Assembly (NCBI GenBank): GCA_027943335.1
Contig: BSBK01006738.1
Location: forward strand, 5,001 to 69,000
Length of the DNA stretch: 64,000 nt
DNA from: Chamaecyparis obtusa
Taxonomy: Eukaryota; Streptophyta; Pinopsida; Cupressales; Cupressaceae
Reading direction: 5' to 3'
Shown here: piece by piece, positions 21,633 to 34,525 of the stretch
Layout: each line of letters starts with the position of its first letter
Numbering within the stretch: position 1 is the stretch's first letter
Program-made: the position numbers and the translations under genes
The notes under the pieces: model-generated
What the model was told of the DNA's origin: nothing
The model's input: only the letters and a program-made list of their open reading frames with translations
Databases searched by the model: none

Positions 21633-24600
21633 TCAAGAATAGAACCACTTTAGATGTATGATATTAATAGTATCATTGAGGGGTTCCCCTTTGGGTGTGG
21701 ATAACTAGTAAGCTCTGGAGCCAAAACAAGTTGTCACCAGGTAGGGACCCAACCAGGTGGGCTCAAAATTCCCTTTCTTCCCACGGTTAGCCTGCACTTT
21801 TTGGTTCTCTTTTAAGACCATGTCTCCCACTTAAAATTTTTTTGGGTGCACCTTTTTATTGAAGCTCCTCTTGAGGCAGTTTTGGTACATGATTAGGTGC
21901 TCATAGGCTTGTTGTCTCTTTTTGTCTAGCAGGTCCAACTGGGTAAGACATGCCACATGATAGTTTTCATCTGTGATGTAATTCTTCATGGACATGCATA
22001 GTAAAGGGATTTCAACCTCAATTGGAAAAATGGCTTCAACACCATATACCAAGGAGTATGGGGTGGTGCCTATGGGTGTTCAGAATGAAGTGTGATAGGC
22101 CCAAAGGGCAGGATTGATTTGGAGATGCCAGTCACGGCCAAAATCATTGACAACTTTTTGCAAGATTTTTAAGATGGTTTTATTAGTTTCCTTAGATTGA
22201 TCATTTCCTTATAGGAAATATGGGCTAGAGAAATGTTGGTGGATGTGGAACCAGGCACAGAGGTCTTAGACATGTTGATTCTTGAAAGGAGTGTTGTGGT
22301 CTATGAAGATGGTGGAGGGGATGCCGAAGTGACAAATGATATGGTAGAGGATGAATTTGGATATTTGGACACCTGTAGTTAGGCTGAGTTGAATTGCCTC
22401 AACCCACTTTATGAAATACTCAGTGGCTTTGATGATGTACTTGTGTCCATCAGAGGAATGGGGGGTGATCATGCCAAGAAGGTCAAAACCACAACACAAA
22501 AAGGGCCATGGGGGTGCGATGGGATATAGGTCTTGCATTGGCCCATGGATCAAATTAGCATGATTCTGACACTGTAGGCACTTCTTTACAAACATAGAGG
22601 CATCATGCTCCATCATCGGCCAATAATACCCAACTCTAAGCAGCTACTTTTCAAGGACAATGTTGCTCATGTGGGCATTGCAAATGCCAGTGTGAACCTC
22701 TTGTAAAGCTTAGGCAGCCTCATTCGAGTTTAAACATCAGGAGAGGATGTTATGATACCCATGAAGATATAGGGTGTTGGCTATTAGAGTGTAGTGGGAT
22801 GCTCTGTGAATGAGGTTTTGGCATTGGGTGTTAGTGAGGTGAGCGGATATGATACCATATTTTAGATAAGCATGAATATCATGGTACCATGGGGACTGGG
22901 GACCAACCAAGATGCATACTATGTCAGAGTCAGCATTCTCATAAGAAGGCATGTGTAGCTTCTTGACTAGAAACTCATATTGTGTCATGTCATGGGGGAT
23001 CTCCAATAACGACCTGATAGTTGCCATAGCATTAGTTGCCTTGTTTTAAAGTCTTGGTACTTGTGTGAACTGTATGCTGACAAAGTGTTCTTTGAGCTTA
23101 TCTACGAGCTCTTTATAAGGTAATAGCTTGTCATCCTTTGTTTGAAATTCATCAAGGACCTTTTTGATGATTAGTTGAGAGTCCCCAAATACTTGTAACT
23201 CTATGATGTTCCAGTGGATAGTTGTTTTGAGGCCTGCAATGAGGGCTTCATATTCTAAAATGTTGTTTGTGTATAGGAATCCTAATTTGAAGGATTTCCA
23301 GATGTAATCACCTTGAAGGGTTACAAATAGTACCCTTGCCCCTGATCCATGTGATGTGTATGATCCATCAAAATATAAATTCCACAAGGGTTTTTCTTCG
23401 ATCATACAAAGATGCTCATTTGTGAATTCCATCACTAGAGGGTATGCATCGACTAAGGGTGCTTCAGCAAGCTGATCTGCAATAACCTTTCCCTTGATGA
23501 ATTTTTGATTGACGTACTGGATGTCAAATTCACTAAGAAGTATTACCCACTTTTCCATCCATCCTGTGAGCATGGTCCTTGAGAGTAGGTACTTGAGGGC
23601 ATCAACTTTTGAGACTAGTTTTACTGTGTCGCTAAGCATATAGTGACAAAGCTTTTGAGTGGAAAAGATGACCGCTAAGCATGCTTTTTCCATTAGAGAG
23701 TAATTCATCTCATAGCCCACTAGTGTGCAGCTGATATAGTAAATGGCCCTCTCTTTTCCATTGTCATCAAGCTGGGCTAGGAGTCCCCCTAGTGTTGTGG
23801 TAGTTGTAGATATGTACAAAATGAGGGGCTTACCTAGCATTGGTGGTACAAGAATAGGTGATTTTTCTAGGTATTCCTTGAGGTTCTCAAAGCTGCACTG
23901 ACAAATAAGATCCCATTTGAAAGTGGTATCCTTACACAATAGATGGGTGAATGGTTGGCACTTGTCTACCAATTGAGAGATAAATCTATGAACTGACTAT
24001 AGCTTCCGTTATAGGGTTCACAACTTCTTGAGGGTTCTGGGAGGGGGCATCTCTATGATGGCTTTCACCTTCTTTGGATCGATCTCTATGCCTCACCTAG
24101 ACATAATGAACCCTAACAGCTTTCCAGACGTAACACCAAAGACACATTTCTTCAGATTGAGCCTTAAACCATAGTGATGTAGGCAATCAAGGACCTACTC
24201 AAGGACATTCAGGTGCTCTAACCATGTTCTTGATATGGCGAGGATGTCATCTACATAGCCTTCCAAAATTTTATGGATTATATCATGAAAGATTATGGTC
24301 ATAACTCTTTGATAGGTAGCTCCCACATTCTTGAGCCCAAATGGCATCATGTTATAGTAGAAGGTGCCCCATGGTGTGGTGAATGATGTTTTGTGTTGGT
24401 GTTCTTCAGCACTCCTGATCTGATTGTACCCTCAGAAGCCATCCATGAGTGATAGCATCTCATGACTGGTTGTGAGGTCTACTGTCATGTCAATGTTGGG
24501 TAGTGGGTAGTCATCTTTAGAACACACCTTGTTCAAGTCTTTGAAGTTCGTGCAGATTGTTATTTCTCCTAAGGCTTGGTGATGGGTACCATGTTGGAGA

Positions 24601-27600
24601 TCTAGTTTGAATAATTGATGGCTTTAATTATCTTGGCTTGTAGAAAATTTTCTAGTTCCATCTTGACTAAAAGAGCTACCTTAGGGTGCATTTTATGGAG
24701 TTTTTTCTTTATTGGCTTGGCGCTAGGATCCACTGCAAGATGATGGATGATGAGCTTTGGGTCAAGTCTGGGCATGTGGGCATATGACCATGAAAAATTT
24801 ATGATTGATTCTTGAAGAAGAGCTATGAGGGTTGATCTTCACCTTCAGTTAAGGATGTTGTGATGTAGGTGACTTGAGGACATTCCTCTATACCCAAATT
24901 TACTAGCTTGGTTTCCTTGATGAGAATGGATAAATATTCTGGCCGATAATCCTAGATGGGTGGCAGAGGCAAGTCTCCATCTTCTAGCACCTCAGAGAGG
25001 TTTTCACTAGGGGATACTCCCTTTAGTTTTACTATTTCTGAATCAAGATGTGCCCTAGAGGAGTTTTCACATGAGGATTCTTTATTTTATTTTTAATTTT
25101 TAATTTTGCAGCTAGAGACTTTCTCTTCCTCAAAATATCCCTTCGGGTCGAGTTGAGTCCTGCCCCTAATTTGATTCTTGACATGTGGCACCCATGAATT
25201 TTATGAGCATGACCTCACTTCTAAACTTATCAATGTGTGCCATGCTCAGTTTATCCTAGTCTATGAGGTCGGGGTGGAGGAGTGGGAGTTTAATGAGGTT
25301 AATGGCGAGTTGGCGGAGGATAGAATTGCATGGGAAGGTTTCATCATCAGATATATCATCGTAGGATTTTTTTTCTTCCTCTTCCAGAATGTCTTCAACT
25401 TCCATGATTATGTTTTAGATATTCAAGAGGGTCATGCCAGGAAAATTAGTAGCCCCAATCATGATAGTGGGTCCTCGTATGTGTAGGTGAGGGGTATTAA
25501 AGTCAAGGCCTTGGTGTTGTGGGTTTTGGATGTCTCCATGGGTTCTCTCATCCTGGCCTCATTGGGTCCTAGAATGCTCCTTGGTAATCCCATTAGTTAT
25601 TGGCCCACTTATGTGACGTTGGATATTTATCCTTGAAATATCTGAGGAGCCCAATATTGGGAGGTGGGGGATCCTTGTATAACCATTGATTAATATCGGG
25701 TGACAACTCTTGACCATTCAAAATTCCATTAGAGACAAAGGCAGATGTGCCCAGAGTCTTGATCTTGGGGACTTCCTGAGGAGCTTTGGTTTGATGACAT
25801 GGTCATCCCTGAGTGTGTGGGTCTAGGGGAGAGCCCCTACTACAAAGGCATCGGTAAGGTTGTATTCATCGCAGCCCTTGTTGTTGATCTTGACAAAGGA
25901 AAGGGTGGAGGCTAAGATTATTTCTGGATCGTAGTGGGATCAAGAAGAACTAGTGACATACGTGCCAATTTTGATTCTGGAACAATGAGTGGATTAGGGG
26001 GATGAAGTTTCTATCACACAGAAGTATGTAAAGAGCTAGGGATCTTCGTGGATGGTGATTTTAGTGTCTTGATATGAAAATTTGATACACTGATAATAGG
26101 TGGATGGAACGGACTTGATGGAATGGATCCATGAGAAACTAAGTAGGATGTTGTAGGGGAGGTTAAGATTAACAATGTGGCATATGGTATCTTGGACTAC
26201 GAGGCCAATCTTGATAGGTAGAAAAATGGTACCTTCAGAGGTATGCTCTAGGTTATCATAAGCCTTGATGGTGATTACCTCATGAGAGATGTCTTCTTCT
26301 ATGAGGCCAACCTACTAGATGAATTTTAATGTACAAAGATTCAAGGCCAAACCATTATCTATCATGACCCTTTTATGGTGAAGTCATTAATCATGATGGT
26401 GATGCAGAGTGGGAGATTATGATCTGGTTTCACGAATGGCATATTGGATGGATGGAAGGAGAGGGTGGAAGACATGGATAGGTTCCCTACAAGGTTCTTG
26501 AATTGGATGGTGTTGATGACCATGGGGACACGGGTTTCTTGGAGTGCATTATTGAGGACTTCCTAATGAAAGGGTGATGTGTGAAGGAGGTCAAGGATGG
26601 AAATGTTTGCGGGTGTGTTCCCAAGGTGTTCCAAGAGGTTGTATTGTGCACTGGGAATGGTCATAGTATTGTCACTGACAATAGATGTATGGCCTCTACC
26701 AGTAGTAACAACACATTGGATGTCAGCACCTTTGACATGGACTACATTCATGGTTGGTTTAACCTGGGAGATGCAACCAATGAATTTATCATAGTTGATG
26801 TAGGCAGTAGTATACTCTTTCCCATCACCATGGTCACCTTGTTTACACTTACCTTGGTTCATGAATGGGGGAGGGTTAGCATTGGTCTAATTTTTTCCTA
26901 CATTGTGTTGAGGGAAAACATTTTGATAGATATGTAGGTTGGAATTCGGTGATGTCTGAGATGGGGCATCAACTGTGATCTCCTTCTTGTCAATGAGGTC
27001 TTGGACATAGTGCTTGAGTTTCATGCACTTCGCAGTGGCATGTCCCTTAACACGGTGATAGTCTCAATACTCATTGTCCTTATACTAGGTTGGCTTGGGT
27101 GTTGACTCGTCAAAGGGATGGGTTTGTGGATATACAATTAGATTATCACTAGCCATGTGGCCGAAGATAGCGTCCAGGGGTTCTCTAGGGGGAGTAAATG
27201 TGTGTTTCTAATTGTTCTGAACACGAGGCTTATTTTTTCCTTGGGTGACAGATATGGCATTGGCTTGATTGGCAAGTGGCTGACAAGGTGTTTGATGGTA
27301 GATGGGCTCTTTTTGTTGGTATATAGGTGCTTTCTATTGGTATGTTGAGGGGGGGATTAGGACCGGCAACAACAACTTGGACGTGCTTGGTGTTTGTGGT
27401 GCTATCTGTGACCACATTCTTATTCTTGTTCCAATAGTAGGATCGGTCATTATTGGGTCTATCCTAGGAGCTCTCCTTGTAATGCTTAATGGCACCATCA
27501 TCCAAAAGACCTTATTTGATGTCCATCCCCTTCCCTTTTATATCTTGATAAGTTTGTATGTAGTTCATTCGCATGAAGTGGGGTAACTTCAGATGCAAAT

Positions 27601-28583
27601 TGTCAATGAATATCTTGGTGAGGTGTTTTTTTGGTGGTTGATATGACAACCTTGTAGTGAGGTTTTGTCATCTTTGTAGATAGTCGGCCAGGGTTTCACC
27701 TCCTTTTTGCTTAGCATTACACACATTCAGCAAGGAGAGCTCATTCTTGACATTATGTGCATATTGGGCCACAAATTTCTCTGAGAGTTTTGTGAATGTG
27801 GAGATGGATCCATATGGTATTTTATAGAGCCACTCGATGGTGGTCTATCCCAGTCTCTTGGGGAAGAGGCACATGAGATAGATGTCATTGTATGCCACCT
27901 CTTGGCATGCCATGTAGAACTCCTTGATATGGTTGAGTGGGTCTCCCTTCCCTCGATACTTATCAAACTTGGGTGTTTCAAAATGCTTAGGGAAGGGGAG
28001 CATTGTGATTGATCTATCGAAAGGGTATGGACAAACTTCTTTGAACTTAAATGCATTTCCCTTAGTGGCAGCTTTGAGTTATCTGAGGGTGTTCTCCATT
28101 TCTTCCCATTCTGAATTGATAGGTGTTGGAGTGGCTACTCCCATTGGGAATGGATCTGATGGTGCAGGTGAATACAGGGGGATATGTGGGGGATACTATG
28201 AGATTGGGTAGGGGGATTGTCTAGCAACAAAGGTTGTTTGAAATGGATTTTGAATGGCTTGCGAGGTGACATATTGTTAGTGTAAGGTCAAGGCATGCTA
28301 CTTCATGGGATATGGTGTGGCTTGTTGCTATGGGATGAGGGGATTAGGTTGGTGTGCCAAGAAGTACTATTGTTGTGGGGAAAGTTGGTAGAATGATTGT
28401 TATTGGGGCTGGCATTGGGCTTGTCCTATGTAGGAAGGGTACCTACCCGCATGGCTGAGAGGGGGGATGGTAGCTTGGGTGTGCACTATAGGTGGTTAGG
28501 CAAGTGAATTAGTAGGATTGGTAGAGCTGAGTTGTTGCAATTATAGAGGGGAAGCTTGCAGAGCGGTGGATGGCATAGATACG
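21633..28583 (-). pseudogene. gag-pol of element A (most of gag through integrase)
   Basis: The - strand frame matches C throughout. Order from 28583: Gln/Pro-rich gag end; the Retrotrans_gag body (FDRSITMLPFPKHFETPKFD, about 28030); a damaged finger and protease region (about 27000-26300); RT with YVDD intact (24257-24246); RNase H and aRNH in the open stretch 23972-23046 (YFDGSYTSHGSG, EYEALIAG, FGDSQLI); the integrase zinc finger and core in 22616-22266 (CGFDLLG, IDHNTPF). The integrase Glu is replaced by Lys (codon 22193-22191). The C-terminus ends at 21633. There are dozens of stops and a few frame changes, for example between 26563 and 23972. Element B interrupts the gag at 28583/61776. 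The protein cannot be made. Confidence 0.9.
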
Positions 28584-29479
28584 TGTAGACACGTAAAATT
28601 GGACAAGTACTTTTCAAAATGCAATAAATCAATAAATGGCTCAAAAATCAATAAAATGCATTAAATCATCAAAATGGATTAAAATCAATAAAAGGGACAT
28701 AATTAAATAAAGTTGAGCAAAATCAATTAAAATAAAGGAATTATTAAATAATGATGTTAAATGATTAAATTGAAGCTTAAAAGGGCCAAAAACAATATAT
28801 AATTGATTTTAATCAATTAATTGTATAGTTGTTTAATCAAAAATCAAAATGAACCTATTACCCTTCCATGGCTAAATTTAATTAATTAATTGAATTAATA
28901 TTCCTTATTTTCTTTCAAACAAAGTGATCAACCAATGAAAATTGAGGACAAAAAGACACAAATCACTCAAACATTTCAATTGTCCAAAGATTTGAAACCA
29001 TTTAAAGGCTTGTCCCCTCATTTGTCCCCCCATTTATGGACAATGCAAAGTTTTTTACTCAACCAAGGGATAACCATGATTACTTCACTCCACCCCCTAC
29101 CCTTGGACATTTACTATAAGTATGAGGCATTTTGGAGAGCATTTCCATCTTGGAATATCATTTGCATAGCATTGTTACCATAGGCAATTGAGATCATTTC
29201 TAAGAGCAATTTGAGCAATTTGAGCATTCTTAAGCATTTAGTATCATAATTTCATCATTCTTGAGCTAGAATCATTATAGAAGCATAGCAGTAGCATCAT
29301 TTCTCATTTTAGAGGTGTCACTAGTGAGGATTGTAGCTGAGAGCTTCACTTACCACTTCTTTCTAGAGATCCATGGGATAATATAGATCATAATTTCAAT
29401 TCTAGTTAAATTTGCATTGTATTTGATTAAATTGATGTTAGTAGATCTTAATTTCATGCAGGTGAGTAACTTCATCACA
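28584..29479 (+). repeat. 5' LTR of element B
   Basis: Starts TGTAGACACG, ends TTCATCACA, and is copied at 60880-61775. Adenine-rich in the first 350 bp, with a TATAAG box at about 29115. An 82-codon open frame inside (28935-29183) recurs in the 3' LTR only because the LTRs are near-identical; it shows no domain. Confidence 0.95.
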
Positions 29480-29483
29480 TAAA

Positions 29484-29502
29484 TGGAACCCACCGTGGGG
29501 CT
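29484..29502 (+). other. Primer-binding site of element B
   Basis: TGGAACCCACCGTGGGGCT, four bases after the LTR end. It resembles the primer site of element C (TGGCACGCCCGGTGGGAGAC). I have not identified the tRNA. Confidence 0.65.
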
Positions 29503-29587
29503 CTAAGCCTCAATTCATCATTTTCATCTCCATTTGTATGCTTGGATATTCTATTTTCCATGAATTGCTTGCAGGAAATTGGAAAAG

Positions 29588-30019
29588 TCATGCTTACAAG
29601 AGCTTGAATCATGCCTACAGTTGGTTCTTTGTCACCTAAGAGCTCTGTATTAATGCCTGCTAGCTAGACATCCATGCTTTTGATGACAAAGCCTTCAGCC
29701 TTTACGGCTCACAGTCATGCCTATGACTCAGGGAGTATCGCCTAGCTTTAATTTGGTATCGCTTAAGTTTACGCTTTGCATCACATGTTATAGTTTTAGT
29801 CACACATTTGCTAAGGAAATTTATCACTTAGTACTATTAACATGTCACTTAGCATGAAATATTTTGCACAATTTTAAGCTTTGTTCATGCCTCTAGATAA
29901 ACTATTGATGCCTATGTAACTTTGAGTAACGCTTGAGCTGTTGCAAAGTGACGCTCGCTATTATCAAAGTTACGCTTGTAAACATTTTAATCATGCCTAT
30001 TAGTTAGACGATGTCGCCT
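29588..30019 (+). repeat. Leader motif array 1 of element B
   Basis: Many degenerate copies of an 8-base word of type (T/A)(G/A)TCGCCT: GTCACCT, ATGCCT, TATCGCCT, TTACGCTT, GTGACGCT, GATGTCGCCT and others, mostly 20-30 nt apart with AT-rich spacers. The same word in the same sense occupies the leader of C and, on the opposite strand, the region before the antisense ORF of B. The copies are imperfect and spacers unrelated, so this is neither a simple tandem repeat nor CRISPR. Confidence 0.6.
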
Positions 30020-30096
30020 GGTGTTTGTTGTATGTTTTGGTTTTTAAATTGATAAATTTCAATATCTAACTCTCTATTTATACTTTTTAACAGTAA

Positions 30097-30312
30097 ATGA
30101 GCAAGCATCCGAAAGTGAAAAAGCCAGAAACTAGGTTCAACCAAGAGGGAAAAGCGTTGGCTAAAAGGATTAAGAAGGAAAATCAAGCACATACCAAATC
30201 TGTTCTTGAATCAACATTGGATGAAGACATTAAGGTACATGAAAAATACATTGCTGTGATTGAAGCTTACAAGCATAAATTTGTTTCATTAAATTGGATT
30301 TTTGATCCTTAA
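30097..30312 (+). CDS. Small leader ORF of element B, 71 codons, unknown
   Basis: ATG at 30097 to TAA at 30310-30312, intact although the neighbouring gag-pol frame is full of stops. The product is strongly charged, Lys-rich in the first half (KHPKVKKPE, KRIKKENQ) and predicted helical. It resembles in size, position and charge the 64-codon leader ORF shared by A and C, but sequence similarity is weak. Additional ORFs upstream of gag are known in Ogre-type Tat elements. A chance ORF cannot be excluded. Confidence 0.35.
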   Translation: MSKHPKVKKPETRFNQEGKALAKRIKKENQAHTKSVLESTLDEDIKVHEKYIAVIEAYKHKFVSLNWIFDP

Positions 30313-31759
30313 GCTCAATTGTTAAAAAGGCAAACAAAGTGCTCCAAAGTTTCATTTACTTAAAATCTTTGTGTTGTCAAATTCAATTTTGGTTTCCCCT
30401 CATTGTGAATTGGTTGTGTTGGACTAATTTGTTGGAGGGAGCTGGAACGATCGCCACTAGGTGAGTGGAAATAAGATAAAAACCAATGATTCAAAAATGC
30501 CCCTAGCCTTTTGCTAGCTACAAGGAAAGGTATTTTACATGATCAAGCTTGCATTCCCTTAAATTGTGGCATTTCATTTGAATCTAGCTTTAATAAGGAG
30601 GGAATTTAACCAAATATTTCAATTTTAAGAACCTCCTTGTCAAGAGGTTGAGAAAGAACAATAAATTGCTTGAAGTGTTTGGGAACAAAAGGGAAAGTTA
30701 GGGATATGATCTTCACCTTTTAGGTGAACCAAATTCCCAAACACTTAACCTTAATTCCATTTCATTTCTTTCCATGAACATGTTATTTAACGTAGAGATT
30801 TAGTGGGCTCACCTCCTGAGTTTTCCTTAATGAGGCTGGTGAGAGGGACAGCCCAAAGTGGGATACACTCACTTTTGCCATAGGAATCCAACCCACTATA
30901 AAACAAAATGCATGTATCCTTAATGGGGTGCATGACAAATGGATTTTGATTTTTCAACCTTCCTCTAATAGTCTTAACAGATTGCGCAAAATCGTACTTC
31001 GATGCATGTGGGAAGCCTCCTTGGAGGATTGAGAGATTGAAATCTATTTGAATGGAATATTTATTAAAACCTGGTAAAATAGCAAAGGCACCTTGTAGAG
31101 CCATGTTTACAAGCCAAAATTGACTTTAGGTAGGCTATTTGGAATTCTTTATTATGATATACTTGTGAAAAACATTGGAGAATATACACATTAGAGTGTT
31201 TTTAGGGACATGATGACGAAGTGATGTGTGTGTTGTGCTTGTTTTTCTATTTTCAAACACATAAATTTCCAAAGACTGATCTTACACATTTTAAAAATTC
31301 AAAATCTTATACCCTAGTTAGAGAAGTGCCGCCTGTGCACAAAACACACTCGCATATCAGAGATTCAGTCACGCTTATGACTATTTTAAACATGCGTAAA
31401 CATACTGAAGTCACGCTTAGAAAAATTTCAAACACGCCTAGAAAAATTGGAAACCCACCTCGCATTAACAGAGTCTCACCTGGTAACCTACAGTGTATCA
31501 CTTAACAAGAAACCAACACACGCATTTAAAACTTTCAGTCACGCCTACACTTGGTTTAGTGATGCCCATAAATTTAAAAGGGAAAATAGAGAGTATTTAC
31601 CGAGTGGGTCAAAAAATTTTACGAGCATATTCGAGTAACCTTTTCTATGTTCTTACTGCTTGGGCTTGTAGTTTGTTCAAAAATCCTAGTCTACACATTT
31701 TTCAAAATTTTGCAAAGGATTAGACCCCGGGTAGTTTTTACTATTATTCTCCAAGGTTC
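30313..31759 (+). other. Rest of the element B leader, with motif array 2
   Basis: Non-coding. A second array of the leader word lies at 31327-31567 (GTGCCGCCT, GTCACGCTT, AACACGCCT, TCTCACCT, GTCACGCCT, GTGATGCCC). Several open frames cross it (31221-31505, 31447-31638, 31493-31723) but overlap each other and look like chance. AGACCCCGGG at about 31722 precedes the gag start. Confidence 0.55.
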
Positions 31760-34428
31760 ATGCCTGCTCTCACTAGATCTTATTATATCAAGCAAACCTT
31801 GCAAGCTGACGGGACCTATTTGAGAAAAGAGCTCCCTTACCCAGGAGAAGAATCTACCACTGTTAGAATACCCCAAAAATCACTCGAACAAGAAGTAGAA
31901 GACAACATGATATATTATGGTGGTTTCAGTGGCAAAGATAATAGTGGTATTGATTTCACTAACCAAGGTGATGCCAATAATGGGGGCAATGATATAAATA
32001 ACCAAGGCAACACTACTAACCAAGGCAATACCAACAATGGAGGAGCAGATCAAAATGCTCAAGGTATTGACCAAACTCACACTAGAACTCACACCGAAGC
32101 AATGAAAGAAGATGCCACGGATGAAAAAGTTAGTGAGGCTATCCATTGTCCTTATTTTTGAAAGCTCATGGAAAAGGCAATGGACAGAGATAGAGAAAAA
32201 TACTTCATGGACTTAGCACAAAAAGGTCTCACGCTACCTCGTCACTATGATGTCAACCAACTCAAAGCACCAGAAGTTGAGGAAAGTACCTTAGACATCA
32301 TGAACAAGCAATTAAAGATGTTTCAAATGCAATTGGAAAACATTAAGCAAAGCAGGGCTCCTAAGCCTTTCTCCATAGAAGCATTGTGTTCGTTCCCGTT
32401 TGATAAAAGCTTGGTTATGGTGCCATTCCCAATCAATGTTGTGTTCCCCAAGTATGACAAGTATGAAGGAATGATAGATCCCCAAGATCACTTATAGAGG
32501 TTTTGTGCATTGAGCTTAGAGTTCATGCATGATACAACATATTTAATGAGATTATTTTCATAGAGCTTAGGAGACATGACTATGGAGTGGTTTTCTAAGT
32601 TACCCTCCAGCATTAAGACCTTCAAAGAGCTAGCTTCAAAATTCATGGCCCATTACTCATATAATATTAAACATGAGGTCACAATGATAACGTTATGCAA
32701 CAATAAACAAAAGGATGGACAGGCATTCCTCACTTTTCTACAAAGGTGGAGGATAGTTTTTGCAAGATATCCTAGAAGTGTGCCTGAAAAAGAGAAGATG
32801 GATATATTCATAAAAAGTTTAAGCAATGAGTTGAACTATCGATTATGAATGCAATGTCCAAAGACCTTTCAAGATCTAATTGAAAATGGAGTAACAATGG
32901 AGGAAGTGCTGGTCAAAAGTGGAGAACTCAAACTGTACAAAGATAACAAGAACAACTCCAACAATGGCAACAATGGTAACAATGGCAATAATCAAAAGAA
33001 TAATTGGTTCAATAGTAACAGCCATTATAAGAACAACAATAAGTGAATTGTGAATGATGGAGTATTTGAATCTAGCAACTTGAAGGTGGTCCCCTTTGCT
33101 CTTACAAGGACACCTAATGAAGTGAATAATACCAATCAGCTTCCCAATGCGCCATCCAACAACATGCATACTAATAATGGAAATCAAGGAGATAATTCAA
33201 GGAGTACTAAATTTGATAAATATTTGAGACCAACCCCTCAAAGGAACTTCACACCCTTGGGTGAACCCCTTGAAAAGGAATTAAAGACTCTCATGGCTAA
33301 TAATGTCATTACTTTACCCAGCATTCAACATTATGAGCCAAATAATAAGCCTAGTTGGTGGAGTGCCAATAGCCATTGTGAGTACCATAGAATTCGAGGG
33401 CACACAACAAATGAATGTCTACAACTAAAGAATGTAGTGCAAGATTTAATTGATAATGGCACGATCACCATTGATGGACCTCCAAACAATGAAGATCATA
33501 CAACATTCAAACAACCTTTCTACAAACATGATAAAGGAGAGTCATCTAATGGTAAGAAACAAAGTGCCAATAATCTTAACTTTGTGCCAGCTTATGATAA
33601 CATTGTGAATGCTATAATAATCAATGAGCAGCCATGAAAAGAGGCATCAAATGTCATTACAAGAGGGAAGAATTCTAGAATGACTCTACAAGGAGTTTCT
33701 CCTAAAGTCATTAGCACTCCACAGTCCAACATCATGGTCAAGCAACCTTTTACAGCAGCAAAACCTTATAGCTTGGTTGATGAGTTGCAAAGAACTCCAG
33801 TGCAAATCTCTATCTTAGAATTGTTGAAGTTATCCCCGAACCATAAGGATATTTTGGAAAAATCTCTAATAGAGACAAACGTTCCTACTAACTTAGAAGA
33901 GGAAAAGTTCCAAAATATGGTAGGTCATCTTGTGGCACCTCATTGTCTCTCATTTTCTGATCAAGATGACATGTCTATAACCCATCCTCAAAATCTACCA
34001 TTGCATATAGAGGTCCTAATAGAAAGGCATAGAGTCAAAAGAGCCCTCATTGATGGAGGAGATGGCCTTAATATTTGTACATTAAATCTTGTCAAATCCT
34101 TAGGGTTGTCCGAGTCTTGCATTGACCCTACAAAAAAAATCACCATTAAAGCTTATGATGAAGTTGAAAGGGCCTTTATAGGCATGATCATGTTGCCCAT
34201 CCAAGTGGGACCAGTCAAGAAAGACACCAATTGCCAAGTATTGGACATGAAGTTAACTTATAATATTTTGTTGGGGAGACCATGGATTCACGAGATGCAA
34301 GTAGTCCCATCCACATACCACCAATGCATCAAATTCCCATACATGGGTGAATAAATCACGGTTGGAGGGGACTCAAACCTATTCCAATGTTGTAATGCAC
34401 TCAAAACCCTTCATAACCTATTTATTCA
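31760..34428 (+). pseudogene. gag and protease of element B
   Basis: One frame from the ATG at 31760. An Asn/Gly-rich N-terminal part (about residues 55-110) is followed by the Retrotrans_gag body (FDKSLVMVPFPINVVFPKYD, then KLPSSIKTFKELASKFMAHY), an Asn-rich linker, and the finger CEYHRIRGHTTNEC (C-x2-H-x4-H-x4-C, about 33377-33418). The protease has LIDGGDGLN, with the Asp at 34052-34054, where C has VDNGSALN. Stops lie at 32159, 32495, about 32561, 32846, 33044, 33635 and 34352. Most fit C-to-T changes and there is no frameshift. The frame is cut at 34428 where element C begins; pol resumes at 51897. About 180 codons present in C between protease and this point of pol are absent, so some of B was lost at the junction. 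Confidence 0.9.
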
Positions 34429-34525
34429 TCATCATGGCATTGGTGAAAAGGTTGGGATCGGATGAGGTTGTTGGTGGATAAGGATTCATGCTTCTTCTTT
34501 TCCGAGATCTGGTCTCAACAGGCAT
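34429..34525 (-). pseudogene. Truncated gag start in the left copy of element C
   Basis: On the - strand the ATG at 34525-34523 opens MPVETRSRKRRS, the same gag start as at 47833 in C (A begins MPVET at 62654). After 32 codons the sequence leaves C and joins element B. It cannot encode a working gag. Confidence 0.85.

Larger units (their letters stand above)
14596..28583 (-). mobile_element. Element A: Tat-like Ty3/gypsy retrotransposon, 3' part
   Basis: Reading on the - strand from 28583 down: broken gag, protease, RT, RNase H, aRNH and integrase (to 21633), a 3' region with an antisense plant-mobile-domain ORF (16640-18962), a polypurine tract (15730-15715) and the 3' LTR (15714-14596). 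Element B split its gag; the 5' part resumes at 61776. A is close kin of C: leader ORF, gag start, pol and post-pol sequence all align, but A has about 5 kb more between pol and the 3' LTR. Confidence 0.85.

Noticed and set aside
28935..29183. 82-codon ORF present in both LTRs of element B
   Set aside because: It recurs at 61231-61479 only because the LTRs are copies. No domain, and the LTR region is promoter and leader.
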